DNA of 64,000 nucleotides from Methanobrevibacter sp. (GCA_022775905.1 JALFJX010000009.1:186001-250000); one strand, 5' to 3'. Shown: positions 17,752-27,704, counted from the stretch's first letter. Made by a program: numbers and translations. The notes: generated from the sequence alone by a model not told the origin.

Positions 17752-18726
17752 ATGAATTTAGTCGAAAAAATAGAACCAATAATTATATTTTCTGCAGTTT
17801 TGATAGGCCTTCTTTTAAGCAACATCAACATAATAGCTCAGAATACAGGAAATTTGATAAACCTATTTTTATGTTTAATGATTTACGGATTATTCCTGGA
17901 AGTCAATCTCAATGAATTAAAAAACAGTTTTAAAAATGTTAAATTCACATTAACCAGCCTAGCAATAAATTTCATATGGACACCACTATTCGGATATTTC
18001 ATGGGATCACTATTTTTAAAAGGAAATGTGGACATACTAATTGGTTTTTTCATGCTGATTCTAACCCCATGTACCGATTGGTATCTAGTATTTACAAAAC
18101 TTGCAAAAGGAGATTTGAATTTAAGTTTATCCATCCTTCCACTAAATTTAATTTTACAGATATTACTTCTTCCAATTTATTTAGTGATTTTCTTTTCAAG
18201 TGGAAATTCAATGGATTATATGCAAATCATCTATTCAATATTAATTGTAATTGTAATTCCTTTTGTTGGAGCACAGATTACCAAATTCCTTTTAAATGAA
18301 ACAATAAAAGAAAAAGTGACAGGTACCATTTCATCTTTGGAGATTTGGTTTTTATCAATAGCTGTCTTTTGTATATTTTCAAGTCAAGGAAGTCTTTTGT
18401 TTGATAATTTAAACTCAGTAATTTCTATATTCATACCATTGATTATATTTTTTATTGCAAATACAATAATAGACCTGTTACTGTCTGAAAAAATAAATTT
18501 TACATATTCAGAGTATGCCAGCCTGACAATGACAACACTTGCTCGCAATTCCCCACTGGCACTGGCTATTGCAATAAATTCATTCCCAAACCATGAATTA
18601 ATAGCAATTGCTCTTGTAATTGGACCATTAATAGAATTACCAGTTTTATATATTGTCTCCAAATTCTGTTTATGGATTAAAAATCAGGACTTTTCTTTGT
18701 TTGTAACTACAATTTCTAATACTTGA
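17752..18726 (+). CDS. ACR3/bile-acid-symporter family exporter, possibly arsenite efflux
   Basis: A membrane protein of about 324 residues and 10 helices in the BASS superfamily. The segment TPCTDWYLVFTKLAKGDLNL strongly resembles the ACR3 motif that contains the essential cysteine of arsenite permeases. TLARNSPLALAIAINSFPNH matches the second conserved crossing region. ATG 17752 is preferred over GTG 17746 because AAGGTG lies just upstream. No arsR or arsA is adjacent, so arsenite as the substrate is a family inference. It is transcribed divergently from the ehb operon and its last 11 bases overlap the convergent YdjM-like gene. Confidence 0.8.
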   Translation: MNLVEKIEPIIIFSAVLIGLLLSNINIIAQNTGNLINLFLCLMIYGLFLEVNLNELKNSFKNVKFTLTSLAINFIWTPLFGYFMGSLFLKGNVDILIGFFMLILTPCTDWYLVFTKLAKGDLNLSLSILPLNLILQILLLPIYLVIFFSSGNSMDYMQIIYSILIVIVIPFVGAQITKFLLNETIKEKVTGTISSLEIWFLSIAVFCIFSSQGSLLFDNLNSVISIFIPLIIFFIANTIIDLLLSEKINFTYSEYASLTMTTLARNSPLALAIAINSFPNHELIAIALVIGPLIELPVLYIVSKFCLWIKNQDFSLFVTTISNT

Positions 18727-19420
18727 TATACATTTCAAACAATTTGAACAAGACAGGAGCATGATACAACATTGACAATACCGCCAATGCGAAAACCACC
18801 ATCAACCCAAAATTTTTATAAACTTTTTTTGAAGATAACGGAGCAAATAGTTTAATTCCTGATGGAGTAAATGAATCAATGACAATATGAGAAAATACCC
18901 CCAAAAGTAAACTTAAAACTATTTCGATATAGGAAAAGTCCCCTGTTTTAACTACAAACAAACTAATGAAAAATATTGGTAAAAAAATCATCAATAACTT
19001 TTTATTCAAAAACAAAAAGCCCAATAAAGCAATCAATATTGCCAAAATCAAATAATGATCATTTAACATTGAAACTACCGTAATCAGTTGTAGTGACCAA
19101 ATCAATATCAAACTAACTGCAGCAGTTAATGTTAATACCCCAAAAAGCGAATGAGTGAAACTACGGTGTTCAGAAAAATAAAATGTTACACCTAAGAATA
19201 CTACAATCAAACCAATATAATAAGGTAATTTAAGTATATACAATGATATGAACATTATTAATCCCAATATAATCATCCTATAAACATTCTCCTTTTTGAA
19301 CTTATGATCAAAATCCGGAATATTTGCACCAATTAACGTTAAAGCAATTAACAGAGGACTGTGAAAAAACATGCACGCAAGTAACAATGCAAATATGGAA
19401 TGTCCTTTATAAGACGACAA
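18716..19420 (-). CDS. YdjM/LexA-binding-type membrane metal-dependent hydrolase
   Basis: A 234-residue protein with about six hydrophobic segments. The motifs GANIPDFDH (an Asp-rich metal site) and SEHRSFTHSLFG (HRxxTHS) are diagnostic for the YdjM inner-membrane hydrolase family. GVFSHIVIDSFTPSGIKLFAP supplies the third conserved His-Asp pair. The substrate is unknown. The start is TTG 19420 with AAGGTGAT five bases upstream. It overlaps the ACR3-like gene end convergently by 11 bp. Confidence 0.85.
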   Translation of the reverse strand: MSSYKGHSIFALLLACMFFHSPLLIALTLIGANIPDFDHKFKKENVYRMIILGLIMFISLYILKLPYYIGLIVVFLGVTFYFSEHRSFTHSLFGVLTLTAAVSLILIWSLQLITVVSMLNDHYLILAILIALLGFLFLNKKLLMIFLPIFFISLFVVKTGDFSYIEIVLSLLLGVFSHIVIDSFTPSGIKLFAPLSSKKVYKNFGLMVVFALAVLSMLYHAPVLFKLFEMYIKY

Positions 19421-19472
19421 CTCAAATCACCTTACAAATATTATCTAAATATAATTAAAAGTAATTAATCCA

Positions 19473-19492
19473 AGAGCATTTGAAAAGTAATA
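19473..19492. repeat. Copy 1 of a 20-bp dispersed repeat
   Basis: AGAGCATTTGAAAAGTAATA is identical to 33333-33352. It begins immediately after the stop codon of the aspartoacylase-like gene on the minus strand. Unlike copy 2, it does not form a hairpin with its flank. Confidence 0.5.
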
Positions 19493-20233
19493 TTAAATTC
19501 CAAAATAAGATAAAAAACTTTTCATTTGACGGAAAGATGTTTCGACAGTGCCTTTGCCAACACTACCAAATGGAGATAACACTTCACAAGTGATTGATGG
19601 AATACCATTCAGATTACAGACATCTTCAAGGGCTCCTTTATACATAGACCCTGCAAAGTCAAAAGAAAGCATTTCAGAACCAACATCCCTTGAAATATAA
19701 TTTGCCATGAGAAAACTTTCAGGAGTTGGGGATTTTGATGAAAATACTGACTCACAACCAGGGTTTGAATTAAAAGAAGTTGAATGGAAATCACCCACAG
19801 CAGTAACTCCAAGTTCTTCAATAGCCTGCATAATCAAATTACTGACTGAATTTTTAATATGGGCCGCCCTATTTAAATCTAGAGAATTCAATGTTCTCTC
19901 ATTATCCATGGAAGATTTTGGGGCTGCAAATGGAATTAAATAGACAGTATTATTCAAATCTTTATTTAATAATTCATTTATCATGTATAAATTAGCTATT
20001 TGAGGAGGTAATTCGTTTCCATGAATACCTGAAACAATCATTATTTTCTTTCCACCCCCACCGACTTTGAAAATTGGAGTACCATAAACAGATTTTTCTA
20101 AAATAAACTGATTGAGAGGAGTCAAATCCAAATATTTCAAAATATGTTCATTTTTTGAAATGTATCCTCCGGAAAAATCTGAAATATAACTCATTTCCAA
20201 ATTTCCAAACTGATCTAGCTTTTCTAAATGCAT
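19493..20233 (-). CDS. Succinylglutamate desuccinylase/aspartoacylase (M14-like) family protein
   Basis: A 246-residue zinc amidohydrolase of the AstE/AspA family. The zinc ligands His and Glu appear in MIVSGIHGNELPPQIAN (HGNE) and a third His in VGDFHSTSFNSNPG. The arginine-type substrate motif is seen as NERTLNSLDLNRA. A C-terminal Glu (PSITCEVLSPFG) fits the catalytic base. Family members remove acyl groups from amino acids or act on related amides. The archaeal substrate is unknown. It is divergent from the helicase gene across a 44-bp gap. Confidence 0.82.
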   Translation of the reverse strand: MHLEKLDQFGNLEMSYISDFSGGYISKNEHILKYLDLTPLNQFILEKSVYGTPIFKVGGGGKKIMIVSGIHGNELPPQIANLYMINELLNKDLNNTVYLIPFAAPKSSMDNERTLNSLDLNRAAHIKNSVSNLIMQAIEELGVTAVGDFHSTSFNSNPGCESVFSSKSPTPESFLMANYISRDVGSEMLSFDFAGSMYKGALEDVCNLNGIPSITCEVLSPFGSVGKGTVETSFRQMKSFLSYFGI

Positions 20234-20254
20234 AATTAAATATACATAAAAACT

Positions 20255-20270
20255 CCTATTTAAAAATAGG
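20255..20270. repeat. Perfect 16-bp palindrome between divergent genes
   Basis: CCTATTTAAAAATAGG reads the same on both strands (7-bp arms, AA centre). It lies 22 bp from the aspartoacylase-like start and 7 bp before the helicase TTG start, so it covers the likely transcript start region of both genes. It could be a dimeric regulator site or an RNA hairpin that hides the helicase start. Confidence 0.4.
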
Positions 20271-20277
20271 GATTAAA

Positions 20278-22200
20278 TTGAAGAAATACATTAAAAGATT
20301 AATCAGACTTGTCAATTATGAAAGAGATGCTGAAATAGATTTGATGACACAAGAAATCAGCACAATGTCTGGTAAAAAACGAGAAGAGTTAGGAAGAGCA
20401 ATAAATAAAGTTAAAGGAAAGTTTATTGGTAAAGAATTAGGATTACAGATTGTCCAATTTGGAAGATCAGACAGAATTGAAACTGAAATTTCTGTTGGAG
20501 ATATGGTTTTAATAAGTACAGAAGACCCCCTCAAAAGTGATTTGACAGGAACAGTTACCGAAAAAGGGTCAAGATTCATCAAAGTTGCATTTGACAAAAG
20601 AATTCCAAGATGGGCTTTAAGAAAGAAAGTCCGCATTGACCTATATGCAAATGATGTAACTTTTAAGAGAATGGAAGATAACTTAAGACATTTAAGCTTA
20701 AGAGGAAAAGATGCACTTGAGTACATCCTAACAGACAGAGACCCTAGAAAAAACAGACACATCCCCTATATTGACTACATTGATGATTCACTTAACCCAT
20801 CACAGAAATCAGCAATCGAAAATGCACTTTCATGTGAAAATTTCTTTTTGATACATGGACCATTTGGAACCGGGAAAACAAGAACTCTCGTTGAATTAAT
20901 ATCACAAGAGACAAGACAAAATCACAAGGTGCTTGCTACAGCCGAAAGTAATGCTGCAGTTGACAATATCCTTGAAAGATTGATGGAAAATAAAAAATTG
21001 AATCTTACAAGACTTGGACATCCTCAAAGGGTATCAGATCACAATATCACACAAACATTAGCATACAAGGTTGAAAAGCACGAATTGAATTCAAGAATCA
21101 AGAAAATCCACAAGAAGATTGACAAATTAATAGAAAAAAGAAATTCATTCACAAGGCCAACTCCACAATTGCGCAGAGGATATGGAAACTATGACATATT
21201 GCACAATGCATCAAAAGGAAAAGGAGGACGTGGAGTCAGTCCTGAAAAAATGAAATCAATGGCACAGTGGATTGAATGCAATCAGGAAATCGATGAACTT
21301 CATGATGACATAAAAAGAGTAGAAAACAAAATGATTAGGGACATCATTGAAATAAGTGATGTTATTCTTGCAACAAATTCATCAGCAGCCCTTGATTCAA
21401 TAGCAAAAACAAAATTCGATGTTGCAATCATAGATGAAGCTTCACAGGCAACAATACCAAGCATATTGATTCCAATTGCAAAAGCTCGCAGATTCATACT
21501 TGCAGGAGACCACAAACAACTCCCACCAACAATAATAAGTGCAAAGGCAGGAGATTTAGAAAAAACATTGTTTGAAGAGTTGATTAAAATTTACCCTTCC
21601 AAATCACAGCTGTTGAATGTTCAGTATAGAATGAACAAATTGCTTATGAAATTCCCAAACAAGGAATTCTACAATAATGGATTGAAAAGTGATGCAAGTG
21701 TTGATGAAATAAAAATTGATGATTTGCTAAATTCAAACAATCATGAGGAAGCATTGCTTTTTATCAACACATCAAATGTAGATAACAACAGAGAAGCACA
21801 TCTAAAAGATTCAAAATCCATAATGAACCAATTGGAATCAGAAATAGCTGTCAGAATTGCTAAAGACTACCTGGATGCTGGAATCAGTGAAGAAGATATT
21901 GGAATAATCAGCCCATATGCAGACCAGGTAAAAGTGATACAGGAAAAAACTCCTGTTGAAGTTAAAACCGTTGACGGATTTCAGGGAAGAGAAAAAGAGA
22001 TTATTATTATATCAACAGTCAGAAGTAATGATGATGGTAACATAGGATTTTTAAAGGATTTAAGACGTTTGAATGTTGCAATAACAAGAGCTAAAAGAAA
22101 ATTGATAATAGTTGGAAATAAAGAAACCCTAAAGAATAGTCCAACATACACAAGGCTTATTGAATTTGTTGAAAATGAGAACTTACTAGTTGACATCTAG
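20278..22200 (+). CDS. SF1 superfamily DNA/RNA helicase (IGHMBP2/Upf1-like)
   Basis: A 640-residue superfamily 1B helicase. Walker A is HGPFGTGKTRTLVELI near residue 195, motif Ia TAESNAAVDNILERL, Walker B AIIDEASQATIPS near residue 383, motif III LAGDHKQLPPT, motif V VKTVDGFQGREKEIII, and motif VI NVAITRAKRKLIIVG near residue 605. The N-terminal 150 residues (GDMVLISTEDPLKSDLTGTV) look like the oligonucleotide-binding 1B-type domain of IGHMBP2. TTG 20278 is used because no better ATG keeps the conserved N-terminus. Archaeal homologues are annotated as DNA2/NAM7-like helicases. The substrate preference is unknown. Confidence 0.88.
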   Translation: MKKYIKRLIRLVNYERDAEIDLMTQEISTMSGKKREELGRAINKVKGKFIGKELGLQIVQFGRSDRIETEISVGDMVLISTEDPLKSDLTGTVTEKGSRFIKVAFDKRIPRWALRKKVRIDLYANDVTFKRMEDNLRHLSLRGKDALEYILTDRDPRKNRHIPYIDYIDDSLNPSQKSAIENALSCENFFLIHGPFGTGKTRTLVELISQETRQNHKVLATAESNAAVDNILERLMENKKLNLTRLGHPQRVSDHNITQTLAYKVEKHELNSRIKKIHKKIDKLIEKRNSFTRPTPQLRRGYGNYDILHNASKGKGGRGVSPEKMKSMAQWIECNQEIDELHDDIKRVENKMIRDIIEISDVILATNSSAALDSIAKTKFDVAIIDEASQATIPSILIPIAKARRFILAGDHKQLPPTIISAKAGDLEKTLFEELIKIYPSKSQLLNVQYRMNKLLMKFPNKEFYNNGLKSDASVDEIKIDDLLNSNNHEEALLFINTSNVDNNREAHLKDSKSIMNQLESEIAVRIAKDYLDAGISEEDIGIISPYADQVKVIQEKTPVEVKTVDGFQGREKEIIIISTVRSNDDGNIGFLKDLRRLNVAITRAKRKLIIVGNKETLKNSPTYTRLIEFVENENLLVDI

Positions 22201-22284
22201 AAAATTCTAAATTATAAATACTATTAAAAATATAACTATCAAATGAATAAATCTTATTTATTATAATTATAACGGTGATTAAAT

Positions 22285-23463
22285 ATGACTGAAAAAGTTG
22301 TTTTAGCATTCAGTGGAGGATTAGACACCTCCGTATGTGTTAAATTATTAGAAGAAAAATACGATGTAGAAGTAATTACTGCATGTGTAGATGTTGGTCA
22401 AGGCGACGAAGAAATGGAAAAAGCAAAAACCATGGCATCCAAAATTGGTGGATTAAAACACTACAATATCGATGCTAAAGAAGAATTTGCTAACGAATAC
22501 ATCACACGCGGAATTAAAGCAAATGCAGAATACGAAGGATACCCATTAAGTACAGCACTTGCAAGACCATTAATTGCAGAAAAAATCATTGAAGTTGCTG
22601 AAAAAGAAGGAGCAACAGCTATCGCACACGGTTGTACTGGTAAAGGAAATGACCAATTCAGATTTGAAGCAGTCATTCTTGCAATGTCCGATTTAGATAT
22701 CATTGCACCTATCAGAGAAATGAATTTAACCAGAACTGAAGAAAAAGCATATGCTGAATCAAAAGGTATCGAATTAAGTTACGATAAAATTTACAGTATT
22801 GATGAAAACCTCTGGGGAAGAGCAATTGAAGGTGACGTATTAGAAGACCCTGCAAACGAACCTCCAGAAGACATTTACGAATGGACCAAATCCTGGGAAG
22901 CTGCTAACGATGAACCAGAAAAAGTATCCATTGAATTTGAAGAAGGTGTTCCAGTAGCTATAAACGGTGAAATGATGCCTTTAATCGACCTCATCAAAAA
23001 AGCAAATGAAATTGCAGGAAACAACGGTCTTGGTAGAGTAGATTCAATCGAAAACAGAATGATTGGAATCAAAAGTAGAGAAGTATACGAAACTCCTGGT
23101 GCAAAATTGTTAATTGCAGCTCACAAAGCATTAGAAGAATTAGTTTTAACTACTGATGAATTAAGATTTGCTGGATACATGTCAACCCTTTACTCTGATT
23201 TAATCTACAGAGCTTTATGGCAAGAACCTTTAAGAGAAGACATTGACCAAGCTATTGATAAAATGCAAGAAAGAGTAAGCGGAGAAGTCGTAATGAAATT
23301 ATTCAAAGGTTCAATCCAACCAATCGTCAGAAAATCTCCATTCAGCTTACACAGTGTTGAACAAATTACTTTTGAAGACAAAGAAACCGATCAAAGAGAA
23401 GTTGAAGGTATGATCAAGTACCACGGTCTTCAAGCAGCAAATTATCAAAAATTAAACAGATAG
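22285..23463 (+). CDS. argG: Argininosuccinate synthase
   Basis: A 392-residue ArgG, which condenses citrulline and aspartate with ATP in arginine synthesis. The N-terminal PP-loop [20 protein letters not shown] binds [20 protein letters not shown] is a second hallmark, and [19 protein letters not shown] is the citrulline/aspartate region. The length is normal. GGTGATTAAAT lies before ATG 22285 as the ribosome site. It is a stand-alone gene with a T-tract hairpin terminator just after the stop. No other arg gene is in the window. Confidence 0.96.
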   Translation: MTEKVVLAFSGGLDTSVCVKLLEEKYDVEVITACVDVGQGDEEMEKAKTMASKIGGLKHYNIDAKEEFANEYITRGIKANAEYEGYPLSTALARPLIAEKIIEVAEKEGATAIAHGCTGKGNDQFRFEAVILAMSDLDIIAPIREMNLTRTEEKAYAESKGIELSYDKIYSIDENLWGRAIEGDVLEDPANEPPEDIYEWTKSWEAANDEPEKVSIEFEEGVPVAINGEMMPLIDLIKKANEIAGNNGLGRVDSIENRMIGIKSREVYETPGAKLLIAAHKALEELVLTTDELRFAGYMSTLYSDLIYRALWQEPLREDIDQAIDKMQERVSGEVVMKLFKGSIQPIVRKSPFSLHSVEQITFEDKETDQREVEGMIKYHGLQAANYQKLNR

Positions 23464-23492
23464 CTTTATAGCTATCCTATCTTATTTTTTTA
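23458..23492 (+). terminator. Terminator hairpin after argG
   Basis: GATAGC TTTATA GCTATC forms a stem overlapping the argG stop, followed by CTATCTTATTTTTTT. It is a plausible intrinsic-type termination site. Confidence 0.65.
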
Positions 23493-23539
23493 AAATCCAT
23501 ATAAAAAAATTAATACCATTTTTCAATATAGATTAAAAT

Positions 23540-24265
23540 ATGTCTAAAATTAATCTATTGCAAGAAATCATTGACACATCAAACAATATCGTGTTTTTTG
23601 GAGGAGCAGGCGTGTCAACAGAAAGTGGAATTCCAGATTTTAGATCTGAAAATGGAATTTTCGAAAGTTTAAGAAAATATGGAGACAGACCGGAAAATCT
23701 TGTATCCCACAGCTATTATTTAGACCATACAGAAGAATTTTTCAATTATTATAAAGACAATCTTGTTTTTGATGAAGCAATGCCCAATCCAGCACATACT
23801 GCACTTGCAAAATTAGAAAAAGCAGGAAAATTAAGAGCCGTCATTACACAGAATATTGATGGACTTCACCAAAAGGCAGGAAGCAAAAATGTCATGGAAC
23901 TCCATGGAAGTATCCACAGAAACTATTGTCAGATATGTGGAAAACAATATGGATTGAACCACATTCTAGAAAGTGATGGGATTCCAAGATGTGAATGTGG
24001 AGGAGTCGTAAAACCAGATGTCGTTTTATATGAAGAACCTCTAAACAATACAATCATGAATTTTTCCATCGACTACATCTCAAGAGCGGAAACATTAATT
24101 ATTGGTGGTACTTCACTTGTCGTTTATCCCGCTGCAGGACTTATAAACTATTTTAATGGCAAAAATCTTGTTTTAATCAATAAAAGCGAAACACCTTACG
24201 ACAATCTTGCTTCACTCGTCATCAATGACGCTATCGGAGAGGTTTTCAGTCAAATCAAAATCTAG
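23540..24265 (+). CDS. Sir2-family NAD-dependent protein deacylase
   Basis: A 241-residue sirtuin. The NAD site appears as FFGGAGVSTESGIPDFRSE near residue 20 and TQNIDGLHQKAGS near residue 115. The catalytic His is in MELHGSIHRN, and four zinc cysteines are in CQICGKQYG and RCECGGVVKPD. GGTSLVVYPAAGL and LINKSETPYD complete the Rossmann fold. It removes acyl groups from lysines using NAD+; in archaea Alba and acyl-CoA synthetases are known targets. No ribosome site precedes the ATG. Its last 54 bases overlap the convergent sfsA gene. Confidence 0.92.
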   Translation: MSKINLLQEIIDTSNNIVFFGGAGVSTESGIPDFRSENGIFESLRKYGDRPENLVSHSYYLDHTEEFFNYYKDNLVFDEAMPNPAHTALAKLEKAGKLRAVITQNIDGLHQKAGSKNVMELHGSIHRNYCQICGKQYGLNHILESDGIPRCECGGVVKPDVVLYEEPLNNTIMNFSIDYISRAETLIIGGTSLVVYPAAGLINYFNGKNLVLINKSETPYDNLASLVINDAIGEVFSQIKI

Positions 24266-24928
24266 GGATTCCGGTATCAATGTTATACCATCCAATTGAT
24301 TATCACACCTATAAACAAGAACTTCAACACCATTAGCATGTGCTTCATTTAGTGTTTTTGAAAATACTGGATCATTTTCCCAGTTTGGTCTAAAGAATTT
24401 ACCTGCAGGATGCTGAATCAGGAAAAAAACAGCACAGCGATTTCCTTCATTTTTAAGTTTTATCAATTCTTTCAGGTGTTTTGCACCTCTTTCTGTTGGT
24501 GCATCAGGAAATCTGGCTTCTCCATCTACAATCAATGTCACACCTTTCACTTCAACATAACATTCCTCATTTTCATCTGCAAGATATATATCTATTCTTG
24601 AATTGTCAACTGTTTTTTCTCTTTGATGTGTAGAATAGCCGACAAGTTCTTTAATCTTGCCATCAACAATCGCATCATATACAATAGAATTAGCTTGTTG
24701 AGAGTAAAGTGATACCAAGACATTTTTATTTTCAACGAAGTAAAGTGAAAACTTGGTTTTTCTTTTTGGATTATCAGACGGTTTAAGCCAAACAATAGCA
24801 TCGTCAACAAGAAGCTCCTTGCATCTGCCAGTATTCGGCACATGAGCTATTTCCAAATTGCCATCAACTTCAACTTCCGCTATGAACCTGTTTGGACGGT
24901 TTTTGAAAATTCCCTTAACATAATCCAT
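24212..24928 (-). CDS. sfsA: SfsA family DNA/RNA-binding nuclease-like protein
   Basis: A 238-residue SfsA protein. Conserved stretches are FKNRPNRFIAEVEVDG, HVPNTGRCKELL and YVEVKGVTLIVDGEARFPDA, where the E-VK-GVT pattern belongs to a PD-(D/E)XK-like nuclease core. APTERGAKHLKELI and FFLIQHPAGKFFRPN also match the family. Bacterial SfsA binds DNA and was first seen as a sugar-fermentation stimulator; the archaeal role is uncertain. ATG 24928 has GTGATTAAAG upstream and overlaps the nnr stop by 14 bp. Confidence 0.9.
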   Translation of the reverse strand: MDYVKGIFKNRPNRFIAEVEVDGNLEIAHVPNTGRCKELLVDDAIVWLKPSDNPKRKTKFSLYFVENKNVLVSLYSQQANSIVYDAIVDGKIKELVGYSTHQREKTVDNSRIDIYLADENEECYVEVKGVTLIVDGEARFPDAPTERGAKHLKELIKLKNEGNRCAVFFLIQHPAGKFFRPNWENDPVFSKTLNEAHANGVEVLVYRCDNQLDGITLIPESLDFDLTENLSDSVIDDE

Positions 24929-26456
24929 CTTTAATCACATTACCAATAAAAGATACCAAATCAGTAGCTGAAAATCCATTTCCCTTTTCTTCATATGCCC
25001 TGTCACCAGCAACACCATTTATGAAGACAGCCAATGAAGCACTGTCAAAAGCACTTAAACCTTGAGCGAATAGACTAGTTGCAATTCCTGATAATGCATC
25101 ACCAGTTCCTCCAACAGTCATTCCAGGATTTCCGCTTTTATTAATTTTGAATTTAGTTCCTGATAAAATCAAGTCATATTGACCTTTTACGATTACAGAC
25201 CCTTTAATTTGACGAGAAATAATTTGGAATTCAGTTATATTATCATCAACCTTCTTAAAGTCATATGAGTCAATATCCAATTTCAAATCGTTTTTAACCT
25301 TGAAAAATGACCTGAATTCATAAATATGTGGAGTCAATATTACATCTTCACGATTTTTAATTAAAGATAATTCAACCTGTTTTAATGCATCTGCATCCAA
25401 TACAATAGGTTTTTTGATTTTTGCAACAAGTAAATTAAATAATTTTAAAGTGTTATCAGAAATTCCTGCTCCAGGACCAAGCAATATCGCATCAACTTTC
25501 TCTGACAATTCAATAATTTCCTGAGCATGGTCCAAAGATAATTCATCTCCTTCAAGTGATTTAACAATCAAATCAGGAGAAGTTGCCTTAATAGCTTCAG
25601 CCGCTTTTTGAGGTGAAGCAACATAAACCAAATCAGCACCTGCACCGATTGCTGCCATTCCAGCAATTGCAGGAGCGCCAGAATAATCTGCAGAACCACC
25701 AACAATCAATAAACGACCATTGTTTCCCTTATGAGAAGACAAATCCCTATTTTTAAGTCTCAAAAAGTCACCATAATTGACAAAATATTCTGCTTCAAAA
25801 GGAATTCCAATATCTGCAGTTACAAGACCCCCAACAATTTCTTCCTCAGCATTCCTGACTCCTGTTTTGATTTTATGAAAACTGATTGTATAATCTGGAA
25901 CAACAGCAACATCATCGACATTACCTGTTAACGGGTCCATCCCAGATGGAACATCAACACTTATCTTAACACCATTGGATTCATTGATTACTTCAATAGC
26001 CCTCCTAATGTTAGTTTGGAGTTTACCTTTAATTCCAGTTCCTAAAAGACCATCAACAATTATAAATTCATTATTTTCAGTTCTTGCAACTTCACAGTTG
26101 TTAATATCTTCCAAATTTTTTAAACTAAAAATATTTAAACGTGACAAACGTGGTTTCATGTTTTTCAATATTTCCAAATTTGTTTTTGCATCACTGGAGT
26201 GAATGTTTTCTTTCAGCATATATATGTCAACATCATATCCTCTATTCAACAGATATCTTGCAGCAACAAAACCATCTCCACCATTACCACCAGAACCTGT
26301 AAAAATAACTACTTTAACTGGTTTAGAAAATGTATAAACTGCAATTTTACCCACTTCTTCTGCCAAGGACTTTCCTGCAGACTCCATTAAGCATAATCTT
26401 GATAAACCTAAATATTCACAATTATAATCAGTAACCATCATATCAATTGGATCCAA
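24915..26456 (-). CDS. nnr: Bifunctional NAD(P)HX epimerase / ADP-dependent NAD(P)HX dehydratase
   Basis: A two-domain metabolite-repair enzyme of about 513 residues. The N-terminal YjeF_N epimerase domain shows VVIFTGSGGNGGDGFVAARY and IIVDGLLGTGIKG. The C-terminal YjeF/CARKD kinase-like dehydratase domain has LLIVGGSADYSGAPAIAGMA, ILLGPGAGISDNT, VLDADALKQ and NPGMTVGGTGDALSG (the catalytic GTGD). It converts hydrated NADH/NADPH back to the active cofactor. I choose TTG 26456 (reading DPIDMMVTDYN), because AAAGGTGAT lies five bases upstream; an upstream TTG at 26486 adds ten residues over the ribosome site. Confidence 0.92.
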   Translation of the reverse strand: MDPIDMMVTDYNCEYLGLSRLCLMESAGKSLAEEVGKIAVYTFSKPVKVVIFTGSGGNGGDGFVAARYLLNRGYDVDIYMLKENIHSSDAKTNLEILKNMKPRLSRLNIFSLKNLEDINNCEVARTENNEFIIVDGLLGTGIKGKLQTNIRRAIEVINESNGVKISVDVPSGMDPLTGNVDDVAVVPDYTISFHKIKTGVRNAEEEIVGGLVTADIGIPFEAEYFVNYGDFLRLKNRDLSSHKGNNGRLLIVGGSADYSGAPAIAGMAAIGAGADLVYVASPQKAAEAIKATSPDLIVKSLEGDELSLDHAQEIIELSEKVDAILLGPGAGISDNTLKLFNLLVAKIKKPIVLDADALKQVELSLIKNREDVILTPHIYEFRSFFKVKNDLKLDIDSYDFKKVDDNITEFQIISRQIKGSVIVKGQYDLILSGTKFKINKSGNPGMTVGGTGDALSGIATSLFAQGLSAFDSASLAVFINGVAGDRAYEEKGNGFSATDLVSFIGNVIKDGLC

Positions 26457-26529
26457 AAAAATCACCTTTAACTTAAAATATAACAATTATTAATAAATAT
26501 AATTATCTTAATTTTAAGGAAACAAATCT

Positions 26530-27654
26530 ATGAGAAAAATAACTATTAGACTTTTAACAAAAATACCAACAAAATATGGGACAACAGGAATGATATTAAT
26601 TGCCGCATTATTTGTCTATGGAATATTAGGTTCTTACTTTATAATGCACCTAAATATTATTGATTCAATTTATTATTCCATCATCACCATGGCAACTGTA
26701 GGTTATGGGGATTATACACCACATACAGGAATTCAAAAGATTTTTGCAACAACATTAGCACTTTCAGGTGTTGCATTACTTGCTTATGTATTCAATATCA
26801 TGTTAACAAGTTTCCAGGAAAAAATGAGCGAATATTCAAAAGGAGCTAGAAAAATGAAAGCAATTGAAGATATGGATGACTATTATATTATTTGTGGATT
26901 CGGAAGGGTTGGAAAAGTAGTATTTGACGAATTAAAAAAAAGAAAACAGAATATCATTGTGATTGAAAAAGATGAAGAAATCTGTGAAAACATAGAAGAA
27001 GGAGACAATATAGTTAAATTCCATAAAGATGCAAGTGAAGACAATATAATCTCCAGATTAGCTGGTGAAAAATGTAACAGTGTAATTGTAAGTACCGGAG
27101 ACGACGTGAATAATCTGTTCATAGTATGGACTATTCGTGAAAATAATCCTGACGCATGGATTGTAACAAGAGCAAGCAGAGTTGAAAACATCCCTCGTCT
27201 TAAAAAAGCAGGTGCAAACAAAGTTGTGTCTCCAGAAATAATTGGTGGACAGGACATGTTCTTTGAATCTGCAAAACCATATCTTTTAAGGATTACCGTA
27301 AAACACAATGTAGATCAAATATATGACGAATTCAAAGTCATCAACAAATATGACTGTAGTATAGAAACAATTGATTACCACATTCCTGGAGTTGAAACAC
27401 CCCTTACCCGTGAAATAAATGTGACTAGACTTGCAGACGGTAAAAAATATTACAACTATTTGCAAACACATGATGATCAAAGACATGCATTGGACACATT
27501 ATACAAAACTACTAATAATATCCATTCACATTTAATCTTAGGTAAAGATAAACAGTCATTTGAAGACCTGATTAAAGATTTAAAGAAAATAGAAGAAGTT
27601 GTTGGGATTAACCTAACCAATAAAGAAATAGCGGAAATAACTCGAGAAAACTAA
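26530..27654 (+). CDS. Two-helix potassium channel with RCK (TrkA-N/TrkA-C) domains
   Basis: A 374-residue MthK-like channel. Two membrane helices flank the selectivity filter ITMATVGYGDYTPHTG (TVGYGD), giving a K+-selective pore. After a linker, a Rossmann RCK domain begins YYIICGFGRVGKVVFDELKK (GxGxxG) and extends through NLFIVWTIRENNPDAWIVTR. A TrkA-C-like region follows. Ligand (Ca2+ or nucleotide) binding to RCK domains is expected to gate the pore. The MthK-type internal Met used to make soluble RCK copies may be M107 (ARKMKAIEDMDDYY), but this is only a position match. Confidence 0.92.
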   Translation: MRKITIRLLTKIPTKYGTTGMILIAALFVYGILGSYFIMHLNIIDSIYYSIITMATVGYGDYTPHTGIQKIFATTLALSGVALLAYVFNIMLTSFQEKMSEYSKGARKMKAIEDMDDYYIICGFGRVGKVVFDELKKRKQNIIVIEKDEEICENIEEGDNIVKFHKDASEDNIISRLAGEKCNSVIVSTGDDVNNLFIVWTIRENNPDAWIVTRASRVENIPRLKKAGANKVVSPEIIGGQDMFFESAKPYLLRITVKHNVDQIYDEFKVINKYDCSIETIDYHIPGVETPLTREINVTRLADGKKYYNYLQTHDDQRHALDTLYKTTNNIHSHLILGKDKQSFEDLIKDLKKIEEVVGINLTNKEIAEITREN

Positions 27655-27704
27655 AAACAATTACGATTAAATATTAATTGTACTTTTACTATTTTTAATA
27701 AATT

